A stretch of DNA of 64,000 bases from Nocardia abscessus (GCF_015477775.1 NZ_JADLQO010000005.1:310001-374000); one strand, 5' to 3'; counted from the first letter of the stretch, positions 26,562 to 35,208 are shown. Notes: generated by a model not told the origin, from the sequence alone. A program made the numbers and translations.

Positions 26562-27803
26562 ATGCCATCACCGCGCAGCGGGCGCCCGGAATCGCAGCAC
26601 GACGGCAACGCTGTGCGCGAGGTCGGCGCGGCCGCCCGCAGTGACGCCGCGATCCGGGCCGCGTCCGCCGACCTGATCGGCCTCTCGCACGCGATTCACG
26701 CCGAGCCCGAGCTCGCGTTCGAGGAGACCCGCAGCGCGGCCAAGACCATCGCACCGCTCGCCGAGCGCGGCTTCGAGGTGGAGACCGGCGTCGCCGGACT
26801 GCCGACGGCCTTCCGCGCGCGCTACGGCAGCGGGCCGCTGACCGTCGGCATCTGCGCCGAGTACGACGCGTTGCCCGAGATCGGGCACGCCTGCGGGCAC
26901 AACGTCATCGCCGCCTCGGCGGTGGGCGCGGCGCTCGGACTCGCGGAGGTCGCCGACGCGCTCGACCTCACCGTGCTGGTGTTCGGTACGCCCGCCGAGG
27001 AAAGCGGCGGCGGCAAGGTGCTGATGCTGGAACAGGGGGTGTTCGACGACGTCGCGATGGCGATGATGGTGCACCCGGGTCCGCTCGACATCGTCGGCGC
27101 CCGCTCGCTGGCGCTGGCCGACGTGTCGGTGGTCTTCCACGGGCGCGAGGCGCACGCCAGCGCGGCCCCCGAACAGGGCCGCAACGCGGGCGACGCGGTG
27201 ACCGTCGCGCAGGTTGCCCTCGGCTTGCTACGGCAGCATCTCCTGCCCGGCCAGCAACTGCACGGTATAGTCGGCGACGGTGGCGTAGCTCCCAACATCG
27301 TGCCCGGACGTGCGGAACTGCTGTATTACCTACGCGCAGTCGACTCCGCATCCCTCGACGATCTGATGCGACGAGCGTCGGCTTGTTTCGAGGCGGGCGC
27401 CCTCGCGACCGGCTGCACCCACGAAATCCGGACGCTCGCGCCGACGTATACCGAGCTGACCCCGGATCCGGAGCTACTGCTCGTCTACCGCGAGCAGATC
27501 ACCGGATCGGGACGCGTGCCGCTCGCTCCGGAGTTCGAGGCGCAGCGGCCGCTGGGCAGCACCGATATGGGGAACGTCACCAATGTCATTCCGGGCATCC
27601 ACCCGGTCATCGGAATCGATGCCGGGGGTGCGGTGACACATCAGCCAGGCTTCGCCGCGGCCAGCGTCAACGCCTCGGCGGATCGCGCGGTCATCGATGG
27701 TGCGCTGGCGCTCGCGCGTACCGCGATCGCCGTCGCCCGCGATGACATCCATAGAGACAGGTTGTTGCAACGGCTAGTTCAACGACAGGAGGACATTCGG
27801 TGA
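26562..27803 (+). CDS. amiB1: M20-family amidohydrolase (AmiB1-like)
   Basis: This 413-residue metal-dependent amidohydrolase is of the M20D/aminoacylase type. Motifs are LIGLSHAIHAEPELAFEE, metal-binding CAEYDALPEIGHACGHNV, and catalytic TPAEESGGG. A dimerisation domain with FHGREAHASAAPE precedes the last metal ligand region (GGAVTHQPGF). It probably removes acyl or aminobenzoyl groups from amino-acid derivatives. It overlaps the next gene by 4 nt (GTGA), making a coupled pair of related hydrolases as in M. tuberculosis Rv3306c-Rv3305c. Confidence 0.9.
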   Translation: MPSPRSGRPESQHDGNAVREVGAAARSDAAIRAASADLIGLSHAIHAEPELAFEETRSAAKTIAPLAERGFEVETGVAGLPTAFRARYGSGPLTVGICAEYDALPEIGHACGHNVIAASAVGAALGLAEVADALDLTVLVFGTPAEESGGGKVLMLEQGVFDDVAMAMMVHPGPLDIVGARSLALADVSVVFHGREAHASAAPEQGRNAGDAVTVAQVALGLLRQHLLPGQQLHGIVGDGGVAPNIVPGRAELLYYLRAVDSASLDDLMRRASACFEAGALATGCTHEIRTLAPTYTELTPDPELLLVYREQITGSGRVPLAPEFEAQRPLGSTDMGNVTNVIPGIHPVIGIDAGGAVTHQPGFAAASVNASADRAVIDGALALARTAIAVARDDIHRDRLLQRLVQRQEDIR

Positions 27804-29062
27804 GCACAACCGGCCGTTCGGCGGCTCCGGCGACGGGCTCGGCAGAGGGCGTCCGTGTGGTCACGCAGGACCCGGGGAACTTCGCAGTGCCGGAGACCGC
27901 GGGTTCCGGGCGGGCAGCGGTGGAGTCGTGGCTGGCCGGTCACACGGTCGATCTCGTCGGGTGGCGCAGGCACATCCACGCCAATCCGGAGTTGTCCCGT
28001 ACCGAGTTCGGCACCACCGAGTTCGTCTCGGCATGGCTGACCAAGGCGGGGCTCACGCCGCAGCCGCTGCCCGGCGGCACCGGCCTGATCTGTGATATCG
28101 GACCCGACGGGCCGCGCATCGGCCTGCGGGCCGACATGGACGCGCTGCCGCTGCAGGAGTTCACCGGACTGCCCTTCGCCTCCACCGTGCCGGGCGTGTC
28201 GCACGCGTGCGGTCACGACGCGCACACCACCATCCTGCTCGGCACGGCGCTGGCGCTGGCCGAGGTGCCGCAGCTGCCGGTCGGCGTGCGGCTGGTCTTC
28301 CAGCCGGCCGAGGAGGTCATGCCCGGTGGGGCGATCGACGTGGTCGCCGCGGGCGCGATGACGGGCGTGGAGCGGATCTTCGCGCTGCACTGCGACCCGC
28401 GCCTCGAGGTGGGCCGGGTCGGCATCCGCGTCGGCGCGATCACTTCCGCCGCCGACACCATCGAACTGGTGCTCGACTCGCCGGGCGGCCACACGTCGCG
28501 TCCGCACCTGACCAGCGACCTGGTCTACGCGATCGGCTCGGTGATCACCGGCCTGCCCGGCCTGCTCAGCCGCCGCATCGACCCGCGCACCAGCACCGTG
28601 ATGGTGTGGGGCGCGGTGAGCGCGGGGAAGGCGCCGAACGCCATTCCGCAAACCGGCATGCTCACCGGCACCATCCGCACCGGGGACCACGCGACCTGGT
28701 CGTTGCTGGAGCCGATGGTGCGGGAGATCGTCGACGGCCTGCTCGCCCCGACCGGCGTGCGCTACCAGCTGAACTATCGGCGCGGCGTGCCGCCGGTGGT
28801 CAACGACGAGCACTCCACCCGCATGTTCGAGGACGCGATCCGGGCGCTCGGCCCCGACGCCCTCTCGGACACCCCGCAATCCGGCGGCGGCGAGGACTTC
28901 TCGTGGTATCTGGAGGAGGTGCCGGGCGCGATGGCGCGCCTCGGCGTCTGGTCCGGCGAGGGCGAGCAGCTGGATCTGCACCAGCCGACCTTCGACATCG
29001 ATGAGCGTGCGCTCGCGGTCGGCGTCCGGGTGCTGAGCAATCTCGTGCTCGACGCGCGCTGA
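27800..29062 (+). CDS. amiA1: M20-family amidohydrolase (AmiA1-like)
   Basis: This 420-residue M20D hydrolase is paralogous to its neighbour. It shows the classical motifs WRRHIHANPELSRTE, LRADMDALPLQE, VSHACGHDAHTT, FQPAEEVMPGGA (catalytic Glu) and GGEDFSWYLEEVPGAM. These bind two metals and match hippurate- and indoleacetyl-amino-acid hydrolases. GTG 27800 lies inside the preceding stop codon. The first 30 residues are not conserved. A convergent terminator follows. Confidence 0.92.
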   Translation: MSTTGRSAAPATGSAEGVRVVTQDPGNFAVPETAGSGRAAVESWLAGHTVDLVGWRRHIHANPELSRTEFGTTEFVSAWLTKAGLTPQPLPGGTGLICDIGPDGPRIGLRADMDALPLQEFTGLPFASTVPGVSHACGHDAHTTILLGTALALAEVPQLPVGVRLVFQPAEEVMPGGAIDVVAAGAMTGVERIFALHCDPRLEVGRVGIRVGAITSAADTIELVLDSPGGHTSRPHLTSDLVYAIGSVITGLPGLLSRRIDPRTSTVMVWGAVSAGKAPNAIPQTGMLTGTIRTGDHATWSLLEPMVREIVDGLLAPTGVRYQLNYRRGVPPVVNDEHSTRMFEDAIRALGPDALSDTPQSGGGEDFSWYLEEVPGAMARLGVWSGEGEQLDLHQPTFDIDERALAVGVRVLSNLVLDAR

Positions 29063-29094
29063 GTTCTAAGTCACACCGACGTTCTTCGTCACAC

Positions 29095-29139
29095 CGGCAG
29101 CGGCGTGGCCGAACCCTCGGGTCGGCCACGCCGCTGCCG
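29095..29139. terminator. Bidirectional hairpin terminator
   Basis: A perfect 18-bp stem (CGGCAGCGGCGTGGCCGA) with a 9-nt loop lies between the convergent amiA1 and cyclotransferase-like genes, 33 and 19 bp from their stops. It can serve both strands. No T-run is present. Confidence 0.8.
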
Positions 29140-29157
29140 TCTGTGCGGGCGCCCGGG

Positions 29158-29634
29158 TCAGCCGAAGTTGCCCGGGCCGACGTTGCGGCTGTTGCGGGTG
29201 CGTAGGGCGTGCACGTAATCCTCTGGCGCGCCTGCCTTTTCGGCCGCGTCGGCGATCACCCCGAGGTAGCGGGCCGACGGCAGCCCGCCCTCGTAGGCGT
29301 CCAGCACATAGAGCCAGGCCAGCGTGGGCTCACCCCCGCCGTCGGCGTTGCGGGTGACGCGCAAACGGATCTTCTTGTGGATACCGAAGTCCGAGCCCTC
29401 CCAGCGGTCGAGCCGCTGCTCGTCCTCCGGGGATACGTCGTAGAGCACGACGAAAACCCGGGAACCGGGGTCCTCGACGACCGTCGCGAGAGGCCCTTCC
29501 CAGCCGATGTCGTCACCGGCAAAGGTGAGCCGCCAGCCCTCCAACCAGCCCGTCCCGGACATGGGGGAGTGCGGACAGCGCTCGAGCATCTGCGTCGAGT
29601 CCATGTTGGACCCATAGGCGGCATAGATCGGCAC
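29158..29634 (-). CDS. Gamma-glutamylcyclotransferase-like protein
   Basis: This 158-residue protein begins PIYAAYGSNMDSTQMLERCP. The YGSN motif is the hallmark of the gamma-glutamylcyclotransferase/AIG2-like fold and binds the gamma-glutamyl group. SPEDEQRLDRWEG follows with the region of the catalytic Glu. M. tuberculosis has a similar conserved gene at this place (Rv3304). GTG 29634 is the likeliest start; a TTG at 29640 is the alternative, and neither has a clear ribosome binding site. The physiological substrate is unknown. Confidence 0.8.
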   Translation of the reverse strand: MPIYAAYGSNMDSTQMLERCPHSPMSGTGWLEGWRLTFAGDDIGWEGPLATVVEDPGSRVFVVLYDVSPEDEQRLDRWEGSDFGIHKKIRLRVTRNADGGGEPTLAWLYVLDAYEGGLPSARYLGVIADAAEKAGAPEDYVHALRTRNSRNVGPGNFG

Positions 29635-29808
29635 CAGCAAAGGGTAGCCAATAACCGGGAGGGACCGCGTTCGATTGCCGCACCTGCGGCGCGGCGCGCG
29701 GCGCGGAAGGGTTGCGCACCGGTAACGCGGTCGGTAGTGCGAGGTGGTTCCCGGATAACGTTTACCCCGTGCCGGAGATCCCGGTGCGAAGCACGAGCGG
29801 AGGTATCA

Positions 29809-31212
29809 ATGACCCGCATCGCGATCATCGGTGGCGGACCGGCCGGCTACGAGGCGGCCCTGGTGGCGGCCCAGCACGGGGCGTCGGTGACGCTGATCGA
29901 TTCCGACGGCATCGGTGGGGCGTGCGTGCTGTGGGACTGCGTGCCCTCCAAGACCTTCATCGCCTCGACCGGCGTCCGCACCGACCTGCGCCGGGCTCGC
30001 GATCTCGGGATCACTCTCGACCCGAACCAGGCGCAGGTGCAGCTGCCCGAGGTGAACGCTCGCGTCAAGGCGCTCGCGCTGGCCCAATCCTCCGATATCC
30101 GCTCGAAGTTGCAGACCGTCGGAGTGACCGTGCTGGCCGGGCGCGGCGAGCTGATCGATCGCGCAGGCGGGCTGGCCGCGCACCGGGTGCTGGCCAAGCT
30201 GGCCGACGGCGCGCAGCAGACCATCGAGGCGGAGGTGGTGCTGATCGCCACCGGCGCGAGCCCGCGAGTGCTGCCCGGCGCGGAGCCGGACGGGGAGCGC
30301 ATCCTCAACTGGCGTCAGCTCTACGACCTGGCGGAGCTGCCGGAGACCCTGGTCGTCGTCGGTTCCGGTGTGACGGGCGCGGAGTTCGTCTCCGCATATA
30401 CCGAAATGGGCGTGCGGGTGAAGCTGGTCTCCAGCCGCGATCGCGTGCTGCCCGGGGAGGACGCCGACGCGGCGCTGGTGCTGGAGGACGCGCTCGCCGA
30501 GCGCGGCGTCGAACTGGTCAAGCACGCGCGCGCCGACGCCGTGGAACGCACCGCCGAAGGCATCGTGGTCAAGTTGTCCGACGGGCGCACGGTTTCCGGT
30601 TCGCACGCGCTGATGACCGTCGGCTCGACGCCCAACACCGCCGGTCTCGGGCTGGAGCGGGTCGGCATCGAACTCGATCGCGGCGGCTACCTGCGGGTGG
30701 ACCGTGTTTCGCGCACCTCGGTGCCCGGCGTCTACGCCGCGGGGGACTGCACCGGCCTGCTGCCGCTGGCCTCGGTGGCCGCGATGCAGGGACGCATCGC
30801 GATGTACCACGCGCTCGGCGAGGGGGTCAGCCCGATCCGGTTGAAGACCGTCGCGTCCGCGGTGTTCACCCGCCCGGAGATCGCGACCGTCGGCGTCAGC
30901 CAGACCGCGATCGACAACGGTGAGGTCCCCGCGCGCACGGTGATGCTGCCGCTGAACACGAACCCGCGCGCCAAGATGTCCGGGCTGCGACGCGGTTTCG
31001 TCAAGATCTTCTGCCGCCCGGCGACCGGCGTGGTGATCGGCGGCGTCGTCGTCGCGCCGATCGCTTCGGAGCTGATCCTGCCGATCGCCCTTGCGGTGCA
31101 GAACAATCTGACGGTCAACGACCTGGCCCAGACGTTTTCGGTGTACCCGTCGCTCACCGGTTCGGTCACCGAGGCGGCGCGGTTGCTGATGCGCCACGAC
31201 GACCTGGACTGA
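29809..31212 (+). CDS. lpdA: NAD(P)H quinone reductase LpdA (lipoamide-dehydrogenase-like flavoprotein)
   Basis: This 467-residue FAD protein has IAIIGGGPAGYEAAL, a Cys pair spaced as in disulfide reductases (GGACVLWDCVPSKTF), an NAD(P) site (VVVGSGVTGAEFVSAYTEMG) and GVYAAGDCTG. At the C-terminus it reads VYPSLTGSVTEAA where true lipoamide dehydrogenases read HPTxSE. The catalytic His-Glu dyad is therefore missing. M. tuberculosis LpdA (Rv3303c) is known as a quinone reductase for this reason. ATG 29809 has a strong GGAGG 5 nt upstream. Longer upstream frames are spurious. Confidence 0.92.
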   Translation: MTRIAIIGGGPAGYEAALVAAQHGASVTLIDSDGIGGACVLWDCVPSKTFIASTGVRTDLRRARDLGITLDPNQAQVQLPEVNARVKALALAQSSDIRSKLQTVGVTVLAGRGELIDRAGGLAAHRVLAKLADGAQQTIEAEVVLIATGASPRVLPGAEPDGERILNWRQLYDLAELPETLVVVGSGVTGAEFVSAYTEMGVRVKLVSSRDRVLPGEDADAALVLEDALAERGVELVKHARADAVERTAEGIVVKLSDGRTVSGSHALMTVGSTPNTAGLGLERVGIELDRGGYLRVDRVSRTSVPGVYAAGDCTGLLPLASVAAMQGRIAMYHALGEGVSPIRLKTVASAVFTRPEIATVGVSQTAIDNGEVPARTVMLPLNTNPRAKMSGLRRGFVKIFCRPATGVVIGGVVVAPIASELILPIALAVQNNLTVNDLAQTFSVYPSLTGSVTEAARLLMRHDDLD

Positions 31213-31516
31213 CCTCGTTCTGGCGCATGCGGTGCCGTGTCCGGTCTCGGACATCGTGCACTGCGAACTCGGGGCGCGCACGGGAGGCGGGCGGTCTTGC
31301 CACCCTTGGCTATTCGCCGCGTTGCCCATCGTGCGCACATGTGGTTCACTTCCGGCAGAGATGCGATCGGAGGGCGGTCGCGGGGTTCGGTGTGGGGGGA
31401 TGGTCCTTTCCAAATCGGCACGAGCGAACGGCCCAGGTCGTTCGATGATCAGGCGTCTCACCCAGGGGACAACTGAATGCGGCCTGCCGGGCCGCACCCG
31501 TGAAGGGAATGCGGAA
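31213..31516. other. Intergenic stretch before the Pro-rich exported protein
   Basis: I see no gene with family similarity in these 304 bp. A small hairpin (GCGGCC/GGGCCGC, around 31480-31498) and the AGGGAA ribosome binding site of the next gene are the only visible elements. Confidence 0.5.
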
Positions 31517-32590
31517 GTGAAACATCGTAAGCCGAGTCGGGCGCAGCGAGCGATGGCGAGCACCTCGTTGCCACTGGCCACAGCGGCTGCAGTGGCCACG
31601 CTCTTCGCTGCGCCGGCGGGGGCGGCTCCCAACGATCAGCCCACCACTCCGCCGACGCCCGCTCCGGCGCAGCCGGGCGTGAACGAGTCGCCGAGCACCC
31701 CGGAGACCACGCAGCCGGAGCCGAACAAGCCGGAGTCGAACAAGCCGGAGTCCAAGCAGGATCCGCAGAAGCCGGAGAGCAAGCCGACGCCGCGCCAGCC
31801 CGGCGTCACCACTCCGGAACCGGACGCGGACTCGGATCACGCCATGCCGGACCAGAAGGATCCGCGGCTGTCCAAGCCGACTCAGCCGGGTGTGACCCCG
31901 CCGCGTGTCGCGCCGCTGCCGGTCCCCGGCCAGCAGAAGCCGAGCGACCCGCAGGCCGCGGTCACGCCGGATCAGGCCGCGCCGCAGCCCGGTCAGCAGG
32001 CGGCGCCGCAGCCCGGCCGGCAGGCCGCCCCGCAGCAGGGCACCGAGAACGACAACGCCGAGGCGCGGCAGCCGGAGAGCTCGACGCTGGTGCAGCCACA
32101 GGCACAGCCGCGTTGGCAGGCGCCGCGTCTGGAGGCGGCCCCGGCCGCCCCGGTCGTCGAGATGACCGGCCCGCACGCGGAGATCGGCGCGAACGTCGAC
32201 GGCGGCACCCTGCTGCCGGGCCACGTGGCCAACACCCACCACTTCAGCAACGAGGCGGGTTACGTCGGCACCATCGGCTACCGCACGCCGACCGGTGCCG
32301 GTGAAGCGGGCGTCTCGGTGGAGTTCGTCGACAAGAACACCGTCAAGCTGACGACCTACACCGGTGGCGAGGGCTTGGCCTCGAACAACACCACCGCGGT
32401 GTTCGACACCACCCAGCTGAACCAGGCCAAGGCCGCGGTGGAGGACTGGATCCGCGAGCAGCCGGGCGGCGCGGCCGCCCTGGAAGCCGCCGCACAGGTT
32501 AAGCTTCCGCTTCAGCCGGGCGACTTCGCTCCGCAAACCGCCGAAGTGGGTGGTGTCACCACCCAGTGGGGTGGTTCACTCCAGTACTGA
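31517..32590 (+). CDS. Exported Pro/Gln-rich protein
   Basis: This 357-residue protein has a Sec signal peptide (basic KHRKPSRAQR, hydrophobic core LPLATAAAVATLFA, cleavage near APAGAAP). Residues about 40-215 are a low-complexity Pro/Glu/Lys/Gln stretch with short repeats (EPNKPESNKPES, AAPQPGQQAAPQPGRQAAPQ). Residues about 215-357 form a globular domain (EIGANVDGGTLLPGHVANTH ... VEFVDKNTVKLTTYTGGEG). GTG 31517 has AGGGAA upstream. It resembles secreted or cell-wall-spanning proteins in which a Pro-rich stalk displays a domain. I do not recognise the domain. No Cys is present. Confidence 0.75.
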   Translation: MKHRKPSRAQRAMASTSLPLATAAAVATLFAAPAGAAPNDQPTTPPTPAPAQPGVNESPSTPETTQPEPNKPESNKPESKQDPQKPESKPTPRQPGVTTPEPDADSDHAMPDQKDPRLSKPTQPGVTPPRVAPLPVPGQQKPSDPQAAVTPDQAAPQPGQQAAPQPGRQAAPQQGTENDNAEARQPESSTLVQPQAQPRWQAPRLEAAPAAPVVEMTGPHAEIGANVDGGTLLPGHVANTHHFSNEAGYVGTIGYRTPTGAGEAGVSVEFVDKNTVKLTTYTGGEGLASNNTTAVFDTTQLNQAKAAVEDWIREQPGGAAALEAAAQVKLPLQPGDFAPQTAEVGGVTTQWGGSLQY

Positions 32591-32609
32591 CACGAGCTGA
32601 TTCCGACGG

Positions 32610-32637
32610 GTGGGGCGGTCGTTCGCGACCGCCCCAC
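32610..32637. terminator. TTCG-loop hairpin terminator
   Basis: A 12-bp perfect GC-rich stem (GTGGGGCGGTCG / CGACCGCCCCAC) is closed by a stable TTCG tetraloop 20 bp after the exported protein stop. There is no T-run. It separates that gene from the Pro-rich membrane protein. Confidence 0.75.
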
Positions 32638-32663
32638 ACGTGTGTCACGGGAAAGGATTGGGT

Positions 32664-33671
32664 GTGACCTCCGAGGGTGATGCGAGGAATGAATCCGACC
32701 AGTCCGGGTCGGAGTTCGGTCCCCCAGTGGGGGAGTTCGGGCCGCCGATCTCCGAATTCGGGCCGCCTGTTTCGGAATTCGGGCCGCCGATGGGCGCGGA
32801 CACCGGCCCGGGCTGGCAGGTGCCGCAGCAGTCGAGCGACCACCCCGAACTCACCTGGCGCCCGGCAGGCGAGCCGGAGGCGATGTCCGCACCGCCCCCG
32901 CAATATCGCGCGCCGGATTCGACGGTCTACTCCGAACGGCCGCCCGCGCCGCCCGCGCCCGCCCAGCCCGAGCCTCCCGCCGCGGAGGCCGTGCGCCCGC
33001 AAGCCACGGACGGCAAGCAGGACTCCTGGTGGAACCGGCCGACGCTGGAAGGCGGCGTTCCGAAGCCTCCGCCGCCCTCCGAGTCGAGCCTGTCCTGGGC
33101 CGAGGACCCGATCGCCATGCGGCTCGCGCTGGGCGTTCCCGAGACGCCCTCGCCCGCGCGGCGCAACTCCTCGCGGCGCAGGGTGGTGCTGGGGACGCTC
33201 GCGGCCGTGGTCGTGCTGGTCGCGCTGACGGTGACCATTCTGGTGTCCAGCGGCAGTGAGGACGGCCAGGACGGCACGGCTGCTTCGGCCACCACCGGCG
33301 CTGTGGCGATGAGCTGCCCGACACGCACCGAGGGCAATGTCACCTTCGGCAACGGTGAGGGTGATACGAGCAGTGGGATCCGGGCGATTCTCGGTTTCGA
33401 GCATGCGTACTATTCCGAGCGCAGCGCTACCCGCGCGCACTCGTTCGTGGCCCCTGGCGCGAACGTCGAGCCGCCTGCGGACCTGCAGAAGACCATTGAC
33501 CGGCACATCCCGCAGGGCACGGCCTATTGCCTGCGGATCGCGGAGATGGCCCCCGATCGCTTCAACGTCGAGATCACCGAGCGCCGTCCCGATGGCACCG
33601 AGGCCCGGTACTTCCCGGTGATCACGACGGTGAACCTGGACGGACGGACCCTCATCTACCTCATCGACTGA
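32664..33671 (+). CDS. Pro-rich single-pass membrane protein with EFGPP repeats
   Basis: This 335-residue protein starts at GTG 32664 with AAAGGA upstream. Residues 17-43 carry four tandem seven-residue units of the form (S/G)EFGPPx. A Pro/Ala-rich cytoplasmic segment follows to about 170. One transmembrane helix (RRVVLGTLAAVVVLVALTVT) is preceded by Arg residues, so the C-terminal 140 residues should be outside. That domain has two Cys (MSCPTRTEGNV and GTAYCLRIAEM) that could pair. The layout recalls mycobacterial Pro-rich membrane proteins of the Mce/Mmp-associated type. Function is unknown. Confidence 0.75.
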   Translation: MTSEGDARNESDQSGSEFGPPVGEFGPPISEFGPPVSEFGPPMGADTGPGWQVPQQSSDHPELTWRPAGEPEAMSAPPPQYRAPDSTVYSERPPAPPAPAQPEPPAAEAVRPQATDGKQDSWWNRPTLEGGVPKPPPPSESSLSWAEDPIAMRLALGVPETPSPARRNSSRRRVVLGTLAAVVVLVALTVTILVSSGSEDGQDGTAASATTGAVAMSCPTRTEGNVTFGNGEGDTSSGIRAILGFEHAYYSERSATRAHSFVAPGANVEPPADLQKTIDRHIPQGTAYCLRIAEMAPDRFNVEITERRPDGTEARYFPVITTVNLDGRTLIYLID

Positions 33672-33672
33672 G

Positions 33673-33719
33673 TGAGATTCTCAGAATGTGAGATTCATAT
33701 TTCAGATTCTGATATGAAT
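33673..33719. promoter_or_regulatory. AT-rich multi-dyad operator candidate before the aminotransferase
   Basis: In 47 bp there are several symmetric elements: TGAGATTCTCA (33673-33683), TCAGAAT/ATTCTGA (33681-33687 and 33706-33712), and ATTCATAT/ATATGAAT (33693-33700 and 33712-33719). TGAGATTC also recurs as a direct repeat 16 bp apart. The stretch is far more AT-rich than its surroundings and lies in the 63-bp gap. A regulator binding site is likely; which regulator is unknown. Confidence 0.6.
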
Positions 33720-33734
33720 GTGCGACAGTGCCTT

Positions 33735-34937
33735 ATGGCGCATTTCTCGGAGGTGTCCCTGTCGCCGATCACTCCACCGCTGGCCCGGCGTCTCGACGGC
33801 CTGACGAGTTCGGCGATTCGCGATCTGCTGAAGGTGGCCGCGCGCGACGACGTGATCAGCCTGGCGGGCGGTCTGCCCGACGAGCAGCTGATGCCGCGTG
33901 ACCGGATCGCGCAGGCGGCCGAGGCGGCGCTGGCCGACCGCGCGCGGCTGCAGTACACCGAGTCGGCGGGCTGGGGCCCGCTGCGTGAGGTGCTCGCGGC
34001 GCGCGAGACGGTACGGCTGGGGCGGCCGGTGCCGCTCGAGGAGGTGTTCGTCACCCACGGTTCGCAGCAGGCGCTGTCGCTGCTCGCCGAGGTGCTGCTG
34101 GATCCGGGCGCGCTGGTCGTGGTCGAGGATCCGGCCTATGTCGGCGCGTTGCAAGTGTTCCGCGCCGCCGGAGCGCGCATCGTGACGGTCGCGCTGGACG
34201 CCGAGGGCATGCGGGTCGACGAGCTGGCCGACCTGCTCGGCAGCGGCGAGCGGCCCGCACTGGTGCACACGGTGAGCAATTTCCACAATCCGCGCGGTGT
34301 CACCATGAGCGAACAGCGTCGACGTGAACTCGCCGCACTCGCCGACCGGTACGGATTCTGGGTGATCGAAGACGATCCCTACGGCGAGCTGTGGTTCGAT
34401 CGGCCGTCGCCGGAGCCGATCGCGACGTATTCGCCCAACGTGATCCGGCTGTCCAGTGTGTCCAAGACGCTGGCCCCGACCTTGCGGGTGGGCTGGATGA
34501 CCGCGCCGAACGCTGTGTGCAGGGGCGTGGAGTTGCTGAAGCAGGGCGCGGACCTGTGCGGTTCGGCCCTGACGCAGCAGATCGCCGCCGATCTGCTCGC
34601 CGACGCCGACTGGCTGGGGGCGCAGGTGGAGGGGATCCGGCGCGTCTACGGTGCGCGAGCCCGGGTCCTGGTGGACGAGCTGCGCGCGCGCTTCGGCGAC
34701 CGGCTGGTGAGCACCGAGGCCGCGGGTGGCATGTTCGTGTGGGTCGACTTCACCGACGGGACCGACACGGTGGACTTGTTGCCCCACGCCATCGATCTCG
34801 GCGTCGCCTACGTTCCCGGCGATGCGTTCGCGGTGGCCGGCGGCCACCGCAATTCGATGCGCCTGTGCTTCACCACCTCCGAGGCGGCGACGCTTCGGGA
34901 GGCGGTCGCGCGCTTGGCGCGTGCGATAGGTGAATAG
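33735..34937 (+). CDS. PLP-dependent aminotransferase (class I/II, 2-aminoadipate aminotransferase-like)
   Basis: This 400-residue fold-type I aminotransferase has SLAGGLPDEQLMP, VTHGSQQALSLLAE, VSNFHNPRGVTMS and IEDDPYGELWF. The PLP lysine lies in LSSVSKTLAPTLRVGW, and RLCFTT holds the carboxylate Arg. The pattern matches the LysN/2-aminoadipate and MocR-like aminotransferase group. I chose ATG 33735 (MAHFSEVSL); an ATG at 33714 lies within the dyad region and is less likely. The substrate may be an aromatic or branched amino acid or 2-aminoadipate. The last would connect with the lat/pcd lysine route at 57116-60610, which is inference. Confidence 0.88.
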   Translation: MAHFSEVSLSPITPPLARRLDGLTSSAIRDLLKVAARDDVISLAGGLPDEQLMPRDRIAQAAEAALADRARLQYTESAGWGPLREVLAARETVRLGRPVPLEEVFVTHGSQQALSLLAEVLLDPGALVVVEDPAYVGALQVFRAAGARIVTVALDAEGMRVDELADLLGSGERPALVHTVSNFHNPRGVTMSEQRRRELAALADRYGFWVIEDDPYGELWFDRPSPEPIATYSPNVIRLSSVSKTLAPTLRVGWMTAPNAVCRGVELLKQGADLCGSALTQQIAADLLADADWLGAQVEGIRRVYGARARVLVDELRARFGDRLVSTEAAGGMFVWVDFTDGTDTVDLLPHAIDLGVAYVPGDAFAVAGGHRNSMRLCFTTSEAATLREAVARLARAIGE

Positions 34938-35020
34938 CCTCGCACACAAAGGCTTTCGGTTGCCTGCGCGTGGGTTCGCCCGATAGGGTTGCGGACATCC
35001 AATAGGAGGGGAGTAATTCG

Positions 35021-35137
35021 ATGATCGTGAAATTCCTTGCGAGCGCTGTGATTGCCGCCGGCATGATTTCGCTGGTGCCGGGTGTCGCTTCGGCACACCA
35101 CTGCCAGCCGGTGACGACGTGGTGTCATCCGAGCTAA
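35021..35137 (+). CDS. 38-residue secreted mini-protein with two cysteines
   Basis: The short frame reads MIVKFLASAVIAAGMISLVP, then GVASA, then the mature tail HHCQPVTTWCHPS. A textbook signal peptide (Lys4, hydrophobic core, cleavage after VASA) would release a 13-residue peptide with two Cys eight residues apart and three His. AGGAGGGGAG lies 8 nt before the ATG, one of the strongest ribosome binding sites in the window. A 34-bp palindrome 37 bp after the stop can end the transcript. It stands alone between the aminotransferase and glpK. The Cys/His content could mean a disulfide loop or metal (Cu/Zn) binding. No family is known to me. Confidence 0.8.
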   Translation: MIVKFLASAVIAAGMISLVPGVASAHHCQPVTTWCHPS

Positions 35138-35174
35138 TCGAATCGTCGGCCGGGAACTGAATCACGGCTACCTC

Positions 35175-35208
35175 GATCGGGCCGGTTCGATATCGAACCG
35201 GCCCGATC
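35175..35208. terminator. Perfect 34-bp palindrome after the mini-protein gene
   Basis: GATCGGGCCGGTTCGAT is followed directly by its exact complement with no loop. It follows the mini-protein stop by 37 bp and precedes the end of glpK (opposite strand) by 101 bp, so it probably acts as a terminator for one or both. A protein-binding site is an alternative because the symmetry is perfect to the centre. Confidence 0.7.
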
